Source of the DNA: an uncultured Alistipes sp. | GTDB taxonomy: Bacteria > Bacteroidota > Bacteroidia > Bacteroidales > Rikenellaceae | NCBI GenBank assembly: GCA_944320985.1 | Contig: CALUJN010000087.1 | Span: 1 to 64,000 of the forward strand | Length of the DNA: 64,000 nucleotides | Direction: 5' to 3' | In this document: positions 53,779 through 62,872 of the stretch, one piece after another | Position numbering within the stretch: the first letter of the stretch is position 1 | Layout: each line of letters begins with the position of its first letter | The notes under the pieces: generated by a model | What the model was told of the DNA's origin: nothing | The model's input: the letters and a program-made list of their open reading frames with translations, nothing else | The model's database searches: none | Translations under genes and position numbers: made by a program

Positions 53779-54369
53779 ATGATACAGATACGGACCTTTA
53801 CGCATCGGCTGGCCGTTAGCGTGCTGACACTTTTCACGCTGGCATCGGCCGCCTGCGACAAGAACGAGGATTCGGAACCGGAACTGGAACTCTCCCTGCA
53901 AGGAATGGCAGGTCAATATGCCGGGACCTTCAACTTCATTCCAACCTCCTTTTCATCCGGCAATCTGAACGAGAACTCGCGACTCGAAATCGGCCTTGCC
54001 GTCTCCTTTGAAGTGACTCCCGACGGCGTGCTGCACTTCCCGAATTTCCCGATCGAGCCGCTTGTCGAAGCCATTTTGGGCGAGGAGGCTTCCGAAGAGG
54101 TGCTTGCACAAATCGGAACGATCTCCTACGACGCCAATCTCGTCAGGATCTCGTCCGACGGCACGCTCCTTTCGGCCTCGCTGACAACCCCCGTCCTGCG
54201 AATCAACATCGGCACAGAAGCCGTAATCACCATCGAATCCCCGAAGCCCCTCACCTTCTCGAAACAGGGGATGCTCCAATTCTCGCTCAAGGCCGTCAAG
54301 TACTGGACGGATAACACCGAGGCTTCGACACGCAACGACGAATGGCGATTCACGGCTCAAAAACAGTAA
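53779..54369 (+). CDS. Small lipoprotein of unknown function
   Basis: A 196-aa lipoprotein (signal ending ASAACDKNED). The mature part is beta-rich with repeated amphipathic strands (GQYAGTFNFIPTSF, then LEIGLAVSFEVTPDG and TEAVITIESPKPLTF), which suggests a lipocalin-like or DUF4840-like barrel. I do not recognise a specific family. The start at 53779 gives a clean signal peptide; an upstream in-frame start at 53746 lies at the promoter. Confidence 0.7.
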   Translation: MIQIRTFTHRLAVSVLTLFTLASAACDKNEDSEPELELSLQGMAGQYAGTFNFIPTSFSSGNLNENSRLEIGLAVSFEVTPDGVLHFPNFPIEPLVEAILGEEASEEVLAQIGTISYDANLVRISSDGTLLSASLTTPVLRINIGTEAVITIESPKPLTFSKQGMLQFSLKAVKYWTDNTEASTRNDEWRFTAQKQ

Positions 54370-54426
54370 GAAGGCTGCGGAGGAAAAGCCCCGTCAAACG
54401 GGAGGCACACTCCTGCTCAAATAAAC

Positions 54427-54464
54427 AAAGAGGACCGCACCCGGGGTGCGGTCCTCTTTGTTTT
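54427..54464. terminator. Bidirectional terminator between the lipoprotein and pgi
   Basis: A 15-bp stem (54427-54441 with 54445-54459) with a 3-nt loop and GTTTT on the right; the left flank is A-rich. It serves the convergent plus-strand lipoprotein and minus-strand pgi. Confidence 0.92.
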
Positions 54465-54484
54465 CAGCGTCAACAGCAGCGTCC

Positions 54485-55816
54485 TTACAGACGGGCCTTG
54501 ATCGCCTTGGTTGCCTCCTCGTAGCCCGGTTTCTCGAGCAGGGCGAACATGTTCTTCTTGTAGGCCTCCACGCCCGGCTGGTCGAACGGATTCACACCCA
54601 GCAGATAACCGCTGATACCGCACGCCTTCTCGAAGAAGTAGAGCAGCGAGCCGATCACCTCGGCCGAGATCTCCGGAATCTCCACGCGCAGGTTGGGAAC
54701 ACCGCCGTCCACGTGGGCCAGCTGTACGCCCAGTTCCGCCATGCGGTTCACCTCCGAGATGCGTTTGCCGGCCAGGTAGTTCAGCCCGTCGAGATTTTCC
54801 GGATCCGACTCGACAACGACCTTCGAGGCCGGTTTTGCAACCGAAATGATCGTCTCGAAGAGTTCGCGCTCACCCTCCTGGATATATTGACCCATCGAGT
54901 GCAGGTCGGCCGTCAGCGTCACGCTGGCCGGGAAGATACCCTTGCCCTGCTTGCCCTCGCTCTCGCCGTAGAGCTGCTTCCACCACTCGTTGATGTACTG
55001 CAGTTTGGGTTCGTAGGAGCCCAGGATCTCGATCTTCTTGCCCGAAGCGTAGAGCAGATTGCGGACAACGGCATAGATGGCCGAGGGATTTTCCGCGAAG
55101 GGAACCTCTTCCGAGGTTGCCTTTTCCATCTCCTGCGCTCCGCGCACCAGGGCCTTGATATCCACACCGGCCACAGCCAGCGGAAGCAGACCCACGGGAG
55201 TCAGCACCGAGAAACGGCCGCCCACATCGTCCGGAATGACGAACGTCGGATAGCCCTCCTGCGTGGCAAGCGTCTTCAACGCACCGCGCGCCTTGTCCGT
55301 CACGGCCACGATCCGCTCGGCGGCCTCCTTCTTGCCATAACGCTTCTCGATTTCGGCCTTGATCAGGCGGAAGGCAATGGCCGGCTCGGTCGTCGTGCCC
55401 GATTTCGAAATGACGATCGCGGCGATCGAGTGCTCCTTCACGGCATCAAGCAGTTCGGCCGTATAGTCCTCCGAGATATTCTGTCCGGCAAAGAGTACCG
55501 TCGGCATCTTCTGCTCCTTGTGCAGCAGTTTAAAGGGATCGCTCATCGCCTCCAGAACCGCCTTGGCCCCCAGGTACGACCCGCCGATTCCGATGCAGAT
55601 CACCACGTCGGCCTTGGCGCGCAGTTTGGCGGCCTCCGCCTCGATCGCTGCCAGATCGGCATCCGTAATCGACGACGGCAGGTGAACCCAGCCCAGGAAA
55701 TCGTTTCCCGCGCCCTTGCCCGAATGCAACAGCGAATTGGCGGCCTGAGCTTTCGACTCCATCTCGGCAGAGATCTCGACCCCCGCCTTCGAAATGTCCA
55801 GTTTTACGTTTTTCAT
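54485..55816 (-). CDS. pgi: Glucose-6-phosphate isomerase
   Basis: A 443-aa glycolytic enzyme of the short Bacteroidota/Firmicutes type. Conserved segments: [53 protein letters not shown] and [16 protein letters not shown]. It is second in an operon with gpsA, 7 nt downstream of it. Confidence 0.97.
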   Translation of the reverse strand: MKNVKLDISKAGVEISAEMESKAQAANSLLHSGKGAGNDFLGWVHLPSSITDADLAAIEAEAAKLRAKADVVICIGIGGSYLGAKAVLEAMSDPFKLLHKEQKMPTVLFAGQNISEDYTAELLDAVKEHSIAAIVISKSGTTTEPAIAFRLIKAEIEKRYGKKEAAERIVAVTDKARGALKTLATQEGYPTFVIPDDVGGRFSVLTPVGLLPLAVAGVDIKALVRGAQEMEKATSEEVPFAENPSAIYAVVRNLLYASGKKIEILGSYEPKLQYINEWWKQLYGESEGKQGKGIFPASVTLTADLHSMGQYIQEGERELFETIISVAKPASKVVVESDPENLDGLNYLAGKRISEVNRMAELGVQLAHVDGGVPNLRVEIPEISAEVIGSLLYFFEKACGISGYLLGVNPFDQPGVEAYKKNMFALLEKPGYEEATKAIKARL

Positions 55817-55823
55817 ATCCTTG

Positions 55824-56831
55824 TCAAATGAGTTTGGTTGTCAGTTCCCGCATCTCCTTGCGCACCGAAGCCCCTTCGTAGAGGACCCGGTAGACCATCT
55901 CCGCAATGGGCATCTCCACCCGATGCCGGATATTGATGTGGCGGATGCAATCGGCCGCAAAATAACCCTCGGCCACCATTGTCATCTCGTTCAATGCACT
56001 CTTCACCGTGCAGCCGTGGCCGATCAGAAGTCCCAGGCGGCGATTGCGGCTGTAGGTAGAGTAGCAGGTCACGAGCAGGTCCCCCAGATAGGCCGAAACC
56101 TGCGTATTGCGGTGGTCCGGGTAGCTCTCCTCCAGAAATCGCGTCATCTCGCCCGCCGAGTTGGCGATCAGTACCGCAAGGAAGTTATCCCCGTAGCCCA
56201 GGCCTACGGCCATACCCACGGCCAATGCGTAGATGTTCTTCAGGATGGCTGCATATTCAATGCCATAGAGGTCCGTCGAATAGCTCAGGCGGATATTGCC
56301 GCCGGCAAAACGCGAGCCGATCAGCCGGGCGTTCTCCGGATCGGTGCAGACCACCGTCAGGTAGGAAAGCTTTCCGCGCGAAACCTCCTCGGCATGCGAA
56401 GGTCCCGTAAAGAGTCCCAATTGCTTATAGGAGAGTCCGTAGTGATCGTGGATATACTCCACGACGGTCTGATAGTCGCCCGGAACGATGCCCTTGATGG
56501 CCGAGACGATGAATTTGTCCTTGAGCGGAAGGGTCAGCGGCGCGAGGAAGTCCTTGAGATAGGCCGACGGCGTAGCCAGAATCACGACATCGGCGTCGCG
56601 CACCACTTCATCCAGATCGTCGGAGGGGCGAAGCGTCGAAGGATCGAACTCCAGGTCGCTCAGATAACGCGGATTGCGCCCCTCGTCCCGCAACGAGGCC
56701 AGGACCTCCGGATTGCGGACATACCACCCCACCTGCCGGCCGTTGGCCGCAAGCAGACCCACCAGGGCCGTTGCCCAACTTCCATAGCCGATCACCGCAC
56801 ATCGTGCGTCGGTTCCGATTTTATACTCCAT
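55824..56831 (-). CDS. gpsA: Glycerol-3-phosphate dehydrogenase [NAD(P)+]
   Basis: A 335-aa enzyme making sn-glycerol-3-phosphate from dihydroxyacetone phosphate for phospholipid synthesis. The nucleotide-binding loop reads [16 protein letters not shown]; other conserved parts are [39 protein letters not shown] and [18 protein letters not shown] promoter lies at 56852-56883 on the minus strand. Confidence 0.96.
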   Translation of the reverse strand: MEYKIGTDARCAVIGYGSWATALVGLLAANGRQVGWYVRNPEVLASLRDEGRNPRYLSDLEFDPSTLRPSDDLDEVVRDADVVILATPSAYLKDFLAPLTLPLKDKFIVSAIKGIVPGDYQTVVEYIHDHYGLSYKQLGLFTGPSHAEEVSRGKLSYLTVVCTDPENARLIGSRFAGGNIRLSYSTDLYGIEYAAILKNIYALAVGMAVGLGYGDNFLAVLIANSAGEMTRFLEESYPDHRNTQVSAYLGDLLVTCYSTYSRNRRLGLLIGHGCTVKSALNEMTMVAEGYFAADCIRHINIRHRVEMPIAEMVYRVLYEGASVRKEMRELTTKLI

Positions 56832-56851
56832 GCGGAATTCTGTTTAGCTGA

Positions 56852-56883
56852 CAAATATACAAAATTTTTGAAAATGTGCACAA
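56852..56883 (-). promoter_or_regulatory. Promoter of gpsA-pgi
   Basis: Read on the minus strand, TTG (56881-56883) is followed after 21 bp by TATATTTG (56852-56859). The -7 box is an exact match and lies 20 bp before the gpsA start. Confidence 0.75.
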
Positions 56884-57021
56884 CATTCCAGCGGCTTCCT
56901 TCCCGCAACTCCCGACATCACACCCCGAGCCTCCAACACGACAAACGCCCCTCCGCAGGGCGAAATCGCCGCTTCTTAAAAAAATACGCCTCGGAATGCT
57001 CCATTTTCCGGGGGTTTTTGC

Positions 57022-57029
57022 TACCTTTG
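57022..57029 (+). promoter_or_regulatory. -7 box of the mreB operon
   Basis: TACCTTTG, an exact match, leaving a leader of about 95 nt before the mreB ATG. The leader contains an AGGCTT/AAGCCT hairpin near 57040-57065. No clear -33 box. Confidence 0.7.
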
Positions 57030-57128
57030 TCCCAATATGGAGGCTTTCGAAACGTCGAAAAGCCTGGAATTTACATATCCGATTGAAAATAACGCTTTTA
57101 CGAAAAATACAGAGTTGGGTGTAGCCTT

Positions 57129-58148
57129 ATGGGAATCTTTTCTTTGACACAGGAGTTGGCCATCGACCTCGGAACGGCCAATACGCTGATAATCTACAAC
57201 GGCAAAGTCGTCGTCGACGAACCTTCGATCGTCGCCCTCGACGTCCACACCGGAAAACTCGTCGCCATCGGACAGCAGGCCCGTCAGATGCACGAGAAGA
57301 CCAATCCGAACATCAAAACCATCCGACCGCTCAAGGACGGCGTGATCGCCGACTTCAACGCCACGGAACTCATGCTCCGCGGCATGATCAAGAAGGTCAA
57401 GACCTCCGGAAGCCTCTTCGCACCGTCGCTGCGCATGGTCATCTGCATCCCCTCGGGATCCACGAACGTCGAAATCCGCGCCGTGCGCGATTCTGCCGAA
57501 CATGCCGGAGGCCGTGAGGTCTACATGATCTACGAACCCATGGCCGCAGCCCTCGGCGCCGGCCTCGACGTCGAAGCCCCCGAAGGAAACATGGTCATCG
57601 ACATCGGCGGCGGAACCTCCGAAATCGCCTGCATCTCCCTCGGCGGCATCGTCTGCTCCGAATCGATCAACACGGCCGGCGACGTCTTCACCAACGACAT
57701 CCAGAGCTACGTCCGCCAGCAGCACAACATCCGCATCGGCGAACGTACGGCCGAAGCCATCAAGTGTTCGATCGGCGCCGCCGTCTCCGACCTCGAGGAG
57801 GAGCCCGAAGACTTCGTCGTCACGGGTCCCAACATGCTCACGGCTCTGCCCCAGACCGTCTCGCTCTCCTACAGCGAGATTGCCTATGCCCTCGAGAAGT
57901 CCCTCACGAAGATCGACGCCGCCCTGATGAAGGTCCTCGAGTCGATGCCCCCCGAGCTCTACGCCGACATCGTCAAGAACGGCATCTATCTGGCCGGCGG
58001 AGGCGCCCTGATCAAGGGTCTCGACCGTCGTCTGAACGAAAAGACCGGAATCCCGTTCCACATCGCCGAAGACCCCCTGCGCGCCATCGCCCGCGGTACG
58101 GGAATTGCCCTGAAGAACATCAACCGCTTCTCGTTCCTCATGCGATAG
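57129..58148 (+). CDS. mreB: Rod-shape determining protein MreB
   Basis: A 339-aa bacterial actin that forms membrane-bound filaments guiding side-wall peptidoglycan synthesis. Actin-fold motifs: IDLGTANTLIIYNGK (phosphate 1), VIDIGGGTSEIACISLGGI (phosphate 2), and LAGGGALIKGLDRRL (adenosine). The start at 57129 gives the canonical N-terminus MGIFSLTQELAIDLG. First gene of a rod-shape operon. Confidence 0.98.
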   Translation: MGIFSLTQELAIDLGTANTLIIYNGKVVVDEPSIVALDVHTGKLVAIGQQARQMHEKTNPNIKTIRPLKDGVIADFNATELMLRGMIKKVKTSGSLFAPSLRMVICIPSGSTNVEIRAVRDSAEHAGGREVYMIYEPMAAALGAGLDVEAPEGNMVIDIGGGTSEIACISLGGIVCSESINTAGDVFTNDIQSYVRQQHNIRIGERTAEAIKCSIGAAVSDLEEEPEDFVVTGPNMLTALPQTVSLSYSEIAYALEKSLTKIDAALMKVLESMPPELYADIVKNGIYLAGGGALIKGLDRRLNEKTGIPFHIAEDPLRAIARGTGIALKNINRFSFLMR

Positions 58149-58172
58149 GCTGTTCATACATACAAAATTACG

Positions 58173-58196
58173 GATTGCGGGCCTCGGTCCGCAATC
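58173..58196 (+). other. Intercistronic hairpin between mreB and mreC
   Basis: GATTGCGG (58173-58180) pairs with CCGCAATC (58189-58196) around an 8-nt loop. No T-run follows. It may reduce mreC-rodA transcription or stabilise the mreB message. Confidence 0.65.
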
Positions 58197-58236
58197 TTGA
58201 GTTATAAGATCCGTCCATTTTTAATCCGAAATCGCC

Positions 58237-59091
58237 TTGCGCAAGCTGATCGAGTTTATCCGGAGCATTTACGTCGCGGTGCTCTTCGTGGTGCTGGAAG
58301 CCGCCGCCATCGGCTACTATGCCCACTCCTCCAGCTATACCCAGGCCCGACTGCTTGCCCGATCCAACCAGGTCGTGGGCGGTGTCCACGGCTTCTTTGC
58401 CGGCGTCCGCCGCTACCTCTTCCTCGGACGCGAAAACCGGGAGCTCACACAACGCGTCGCACGCCTCGAAGAGCAGCTTGCACAGTATCAGGAGGCCGAA
58501 ACCGCCGCACGCCTCGACTCCTACATGCAGGAGATCGGCGAATCGAGATACCGCTTTGCAACGGCCGTCGTCGTCGGGAATACCCTCAACCGCATGCAAA
58601 ACCTCCTGACGCTGAACCGCGGCCGCAAGGACGGCATCGAAGAGGAGATGGCCGTTCTGGCTCCCGATGGTTCCATGGTCGGCTACATCGTTGCCTGCAC
58701 GGAACGTTACTCCGTAGCCATGTCGGTGCTGAACACTTCGTTCCGCACCAGCGGCAAGATCGTCGACACGGACTACTCCGGATCGATCTATTGGGACGGG
58801 ACAGACCCCAACACGGTCATCCTTGGCGAACTCTCCAAATACGCCGAGCCACAACCCGGACAGGAGGTCGTCACGGCCGGTCTCTCCGAATACTTCCCCG
58901 CCGACGTCCTGATCGGATGGGTCGAAAGCGCCGAACTCAACGAAACAAAGACCTCCTACACGGTCCGCGTACGCCTCGCCGCCGAGATGTCCCGACTCAA
59001 CGAGGTCATCCTCGTCGCAGACCGCGACCGGTACGAAATCCGCGAGCTCCAGCAAAGCGAACAGGTCGAACAACATACCCGCCAGAATTGA
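58237..59091 (+). CDS. mreC: Rod-shape determining protein MreC
   Basis: A 284-aa bitopic membrane protein scaffolding the elongation machinery. A membrane helix (residues about 10-30) is followed by a coiled coil (ENRELTQRVARLEEQLAQY) and the beta-rich periplasmic part (AVVVGNTLNRMQNLLTLNRG, then DVLIGWVES). The start is a TTG at 58237; no in-frame ATG gives the conserved N-terminus MRKLIEFIRS. It ends 1 nt before mreD. Confidence 0.93.
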   Translation: MRKLIEFIRSIYVAVLFVVLEAAAIGYYAHSSSYTQARLLARSNQVVGGVHGFFAGVRRYLFLGRENRELTQRVARLEEQLAQYQEAETAARLDSYMQEIGESRYRFATAVVVGNTLNRMQNLLTLNRGRKDGIEEEMAVLAPDGSMVGYIVACTERYSVAMSVLNTSFRTSGKIVDTDYSGSIYWDGTDPNTVILGELSKYAEPQPGQEVVTAGLSEYFPADVLIGWVESAELNETKTSYTVRVRLAAEMSRLNEVILVADRDRYEIRELQQSEQVEQHTRQN

Positions 59092-59092
59092 C

Positions 59093-59611
59093 ATGTACCG
59101 AACCATCCACTACATAGGCATCTTCGCCATAACCGTCCTGTTACAGGTATTCCTGTTCGACAACCTCTCGATCAGCGTATACCTCAACCCCTTGATATAT
59201 ATCGTTTTCATCGTCCTGCTGCCTCTCGACGCACAGCCCGTCACCCTGCTGGGCTCCGGACTGCTGCTGGGGCTGACGATGGACTCCGCCATGGGCGCCG
59301 CAGGAATCAACACCATCGCCACGCTGCCCGTTGCCTTCTTCCGGCCGCAGCTTGCCGCCATGATCTGCGGCCGGGAAAACATCCGCGAAGGGGGAATTCC
59401 CTCTCCGGAACGGCTCGGATCCCGGAAATTCTTCCTCTTCCTGCTGACTCTGACACTCATCCATCACACGATCTTTTTCCTGCTGGAGGCTCTCTCGTGG
59501 AGCCACCTGCTCCACACCCTGCTGCGCATTGTCGTCAGCTCGGCAGTCTCGGTCGCCTTCGGATGGATCATCGTCCGCATCTTCACCGCAAAACTCCCCG
59601 TGCGCATATGA
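59093..59611 (+). CDS. mreD: Rod-shape determining protein MreD
   Basis: A 172-aa hydrophobic protein with about five membrane helices (for example YIGIFAITVLLQVFLFDNLS and LYIVFIVLLPLDAQP-like segments). Size, composition and position between mreC and mrdA identify it. The ATGA at its end overlaps the mrdA start. Confidence 0.9.
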   Translation: MYRTIHYIGIFAITVLLQVFLFDNLSISVYLNPLIYIVFIVLLPLDAQPVTLLGSGLLLGLTMDSAMGAAGINTIATLPVAFFRPQLAAMICGRENIREGGIPSPERLGSRKFFLFLLTLTLIHHTIFFLLEALSWSHLLHTLLRIVVSSAVSVAFGWIIVRIFTAKLPVRI

Positions 59612-61434
59612 GCGACAACGAAAGTTTTCTGAGGATGAGGACCCTGCAGGGTATCGTACTCTTCATCTTCGCCGTGATCATCGCCCGGCTGGCCTACATC
59701 CAGCTCTTCGACCCGCGCTACGCCGAACTGGCCGAAGCGAACGTTCTGCGGCACGTCGTGCAGTATCCTCCGCGCGGCGAGGTCTTCGACCGCAACGGGG
59801 AATACCTCGTCCAAAGCCGCGAATGTTACGACCTGATGGTCATCTACCGCGAAATCGACAAACGCGGATTCGACACGGCCCGCCTCTGCGAGGTGGCAGG
59901 CATCTCCCGCACGAAACTCGAACGCGAACTGGCCAATGCGCGGGTCCGTCCCCGCGCCCCGCGTTTGGTGACAAGCTATATTCCCAAAGAGGACAAACTG
60001 CGCTTCGACGAGGGGAACTTCCGGGGTTTCTATACCGTCTACCGGACCGTCCGGCAATATCCGCGCAAGATCGGAGGCAACCTGCTGGGCTATGTCAGCG
60101 AGGTGAACGACACCTACCTGAAACGCCATCCCGAATACAAGGTGGGCGACTACGTGGGCATGAGCGGCGTGGAGTCCGCCTACGAGCCCGAACTGCGCGG
60201 TACGAAGGGGGTCAAAATCCAGGAGATCGACACCCACGGGGCGATCAAGGGATCCTACATGAACGGACGTTACGACTCGGTCCCCGAGCCCGGACAGTAT
60301 CTGGTCAGCACGATCGATGCCCGGCTGCAGTTGTTGGGCGAGGAGTTGATGCGCGGAAAGGTCGGGGCCGCCGTGGCCATCGAGCCCTCCACGGGCGAGA
60401 TTCTCATGATGGTCTCCTCGCCCACGTACGATCCCGACGAGCTGGTCGGCCGCGAGCGCGGCAACAACTACATGAAGATGCTCTACAACAAGCGCAAGCC
60501 GCTCTTCAACCGCGCCGTAAAGGCCAAATACCCGCCGGGGTCGACCTTCAAGCTCGTGCAGGGGCTGATCGGACTCCAGGAGGGTGTACTGCGGCCCTCG
60601 GACCTTCACGTCTGCCACAACGGCTATCAGGCCGGCCGGCTCAAGATGGCCTGCCACGCCCACGCCTCGCCGCTCGATCTGCGCTTCGCCGTGGCCACCT
60701 CCTGCAACGCCTACTTCTGCTACGTCTTCCGCGACATCCTCGACAACCCGAAATACGACAACGTCAAGGAGGGTTTCGACCACTGGAAGGAGTATGTCGA
60801 GAGTTTCGGTTTCGGACGCAAGCTCGGATCGGACTTCCTCGACGAAGGGAACGGGTATGTCCCCGACCGCGCCTACTACGACCAGCAGTACCGCGGTTCG
60901 TGGAACTCGCTGACGGTCCTCTCGCTCTCGATCGGGCAGGACGCCCTGGGCTGCACCCCGCTGCAGCTGGCCAACCTGGCCTGCATCATCGCAAACCGCG
61001 GCTACTACTACATCCCCCACATCGTCAAGGAGGTCGAAGGGCAGGATTCGCTCGACCGGCGCTTTTACGAGCGCCACTACACGAAGGTCGATCCCCGGCA
61101 TTTCGAACCCATCGTCGAGGGCATGTGGCGCGGCGTAAACGTCGGAGGAACCTCCACGATGGCCCGGCTCGACGGGTGGGATGTCTGCGGCAAGACCGGT
61201 ACGGCCGAAAACCCCCGCGGCCGCGACCACTCGACCTTCCTGAGTTTCGCACCGAAGGACAATCCGAAGATCGCCATCTCGGTCTATGTCGAGAACGGAG
61301 GCTTCGGAGCCACTTCGGCCCTGCCGATCGCCAGCCTGCTCGAAGAGTTCTACCTCACGGACACGATCCGTCGACCCTATCTGCTCGATTACGTCAAGAA
61401 CATGCAAATCCACTACCCCGTCTATGACAAGTAA
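59608..61434 (+). CDS. mrdA: Penicillin-binding protein 2 (elongation transpeptidase)
   Basis: A 608-aa class B PBP that cross-links peptidoglycan during elongation. A membrane helix near residues 15-33 is followed by the pedestal domain and the transpeptidase domain with catalytic S312 in PPGSTFK, S365-C-N367, and KTG at 529-531 in CGKTGTAE. The start at 59608 overlaps the mreD stop (ATGA). The end overlaps rodA by 11 nt. Confidence 0.96.
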   Translation: MSDNESFLRMRTLQGIVLFIFAVIIARLAYIQLFDPRYAELAEANVLRHVVQYPPRGEVFDRNGEYLVQSRECYDLMVIYREIDKRGFDTARLCEVAGISRTKLERELANARVRPRAPRLVTSYIPKEDKLRFDEGNFRGFYTVYRTVRQYPRKIGGNLLGYVSEVNDTYLKRHPEYKVGDYVGMSGVESAYEPELRGTKGVKIQEIDTHGAIKGSYMNGRYDSVPEPGQYLVSTIDARLQLLGEELMRGKVGAAVAIEPSTGEILMMVSSPTYDPDELVGRERGNNYMKMLYNKRKPLFNRAVKAKYPPGSTFKLVQGLIGLQEGVLRPSDLHVCHNGYQAGRLKMACHAHASPLDLRFAVATSCNAYFCYVFRDILDNPKYDNVKEGFDHWKEYVESFGFGRKLGSDFLDEGNGYVPDRAYYDQQYRGSWNSLTVLSLSIGQDALGCTPLQLANLACIIANRGYYYIPHIVKEVEGQDSLDRRFYERHYTKVDPRHFEPIVEGMWRGVNVGGTSTMARLDGWDVCGKTGTAENPRGRDHSTFLSFAPKDNPKIAISVYVENGGFGATSALPIASLLEEFYLTDTIRRPYLLDYVKNMQIHYPVYDK

Positions 61435-62869
61435 CCGGCATAACGGCATTTTCGACGGCGTCGACCGCGGGACCGTCCTCCTCTACGTACTCATCGTACT
61501 GGCGGGATTCGTCTCGATCATCTCCGCCTCGTACGACGACTCCACGGCCCAGCTCTTCTCCTTCTCGCACTTCTACATGAAGCAGCTCATCTGGATCGCC
61601 GTGGCGTGGGTGACGGCACTCGTCGTACTGCTGCTCGACGAACGCTTCTACCACATGTTCGCCTATCCGGCCTATTTTGCCGGTTTGGGACTGCTCGTCG
61701 CCGCCCTGCTCTTCGGCCGCGAGGTCAACGGGGCCAAGGCCTGGTTCGAATTCGGATCCGTACGCATTCAACCCGTGGAGTTCGCAAAGATCGCAACGGC
61801 GCTCGCCCTGGCCCGCGTCATGAGCAACTACTCCTTCTCGATCAACCGCCCGGGCGATCTCTTCAAGGTCGCAACGGTCATCTGCGTCCCGCTGCTGATC
61901 ATCATCCTGCAGAACGACACCGGATCAGGAATCGTCCTCTGTTCGTTCCTCTTCGTCCTCTACCGCGAGGGGTTGAACAAATGGCTCTGCATCCCCATTC
62001 TGTTGATCGGGTCTCTGTTCATCGTCTCCTTCCTGCTCTCGCCGATGGTGCTGCTGCTCTGTCTGATCCTCGTCTGCACGCTCTCCGAGGCGATGATGAA
62101 CGGACGGTGGCGTTCGAGAATCATCTTCCTCGCCGCACTGCTGCTCGCCAGCTGCCTGCTCTGTCTGATCATGGCACTCGTCAGCCCCGGGACGCTCGAT
62201 CTCTACCACAGCCTGCTCATCATGACACTCGCTGCGGTGCTCTTCGCCGCAGGATACGCCTACCGCTCGCACCTGACGAACATCTTCATCACACTCGGAC
62301 TCTTCGTCGGCTCGATGATTTTCCTCCCCACGACCGACTACATCTTCAATTCGATTCTCAAACAGCACCAGAGAGACCGTATTCTGAGCTTCCTCGGAAT
62401 CATCAGCGACCCTCTGGGCACCGATTACAACGTCAACCAGGCCAAAATCGCCATCGGATCCGGAGGTTTCGCCGGAAAAGGATTCCTCCAGGGGACACAG
62501 ATCAAATACGGATTCGTCCCCGAGAAACACACCGACTTCATCTTCTGCACCGTCGGTGAAGAGTGGGGATTTCTCGGCACGACGTTCGTTCTGGTGCTGC
62601 TGTGCCTGCTGATCCTGCGGTTGATGCGCATGGGAGAGCGGCAGGAGGAGCCCTTCGGACGAATCTACTGCGACTGCGTGGCCTCGATCCTGCTCTTCCA
62701 CGTGCTGGTGAACGTCGGCATGACCATCGGGCTGATGCCCGTCATGGGCATTCCGCTTCCCTTCATGAGCTACGGCGGTTCGTCGCTCATTGCTTTCACC
62801 ATGCTGCTCTTCATCGCCATCCGCCTCGACGCCTCCACCCGACAATTTTCGATTAACCAATTTTCCTGA
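61424..62869 (+). CDS. rodA: Rod-shape determining SEDS glycosyltransferase RodA
   Basis: A 481-aa polytopic peptidoglycan polymerase partner of PBP2. Multiple membrane helices, the GREVNGAKAWFEFGSVRIQP loop, and GEEWGFLG and MGIPLPFMSYGGSSL are hallmark SEDS segments. Longer than E. coli RodA (370), with extra hydrophobic sequence around residues 185-310. The start at 61424 overlaps the mrdA end. Confidence 0.96.
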   Translation: MTSNRHNGIFDGVDRGTVLLYVLIVLAGFVSIISASYDDSTAQLFSFSHFYMKQLIWIAVAWVTALVVLLLDERFYHMFAYPAYFAGLGLLVAALLFGREVNGAKAWFEFGSVRIQPVEFAKIATALALARVMSNYSFSINRPGDLFKVATVICVPLLIIILQNDTGSGIVLCSFLFVLYREGLNKWLCIPILLIGSLFIVSFLLSPMVLLLCLILVCTLSEAMMNGRWRSRIIFLAALLLASCLLCLIMALVSPGTLDLYHSLLIMTLAAVLFAAGYAYRSHLTNIFITLGLFVGSMIFLPTTDYIFNSILKQHQRDRILSFLGIISDPLGTDYNVNQAKIAIGSGGFAGKGFLQGTQIKYGFVPEKHTDFIFCTVGEEWGFLGTTFVLVLLCLLILRLMRMGERQEEPFGRIYCDCVASILLFHVLVNVGMTIGLMPVMGIPLPFMSYGGSSLIAFTMLLFIAIRLDASTRQFSINQFS

Positions 62870-62872
62870 CGA

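Noticed and set aside
56876..57124. An 82-codon frame upstream of mreB
   Set aside because: It spans the mreB promoter and leader, and the translation looks random.
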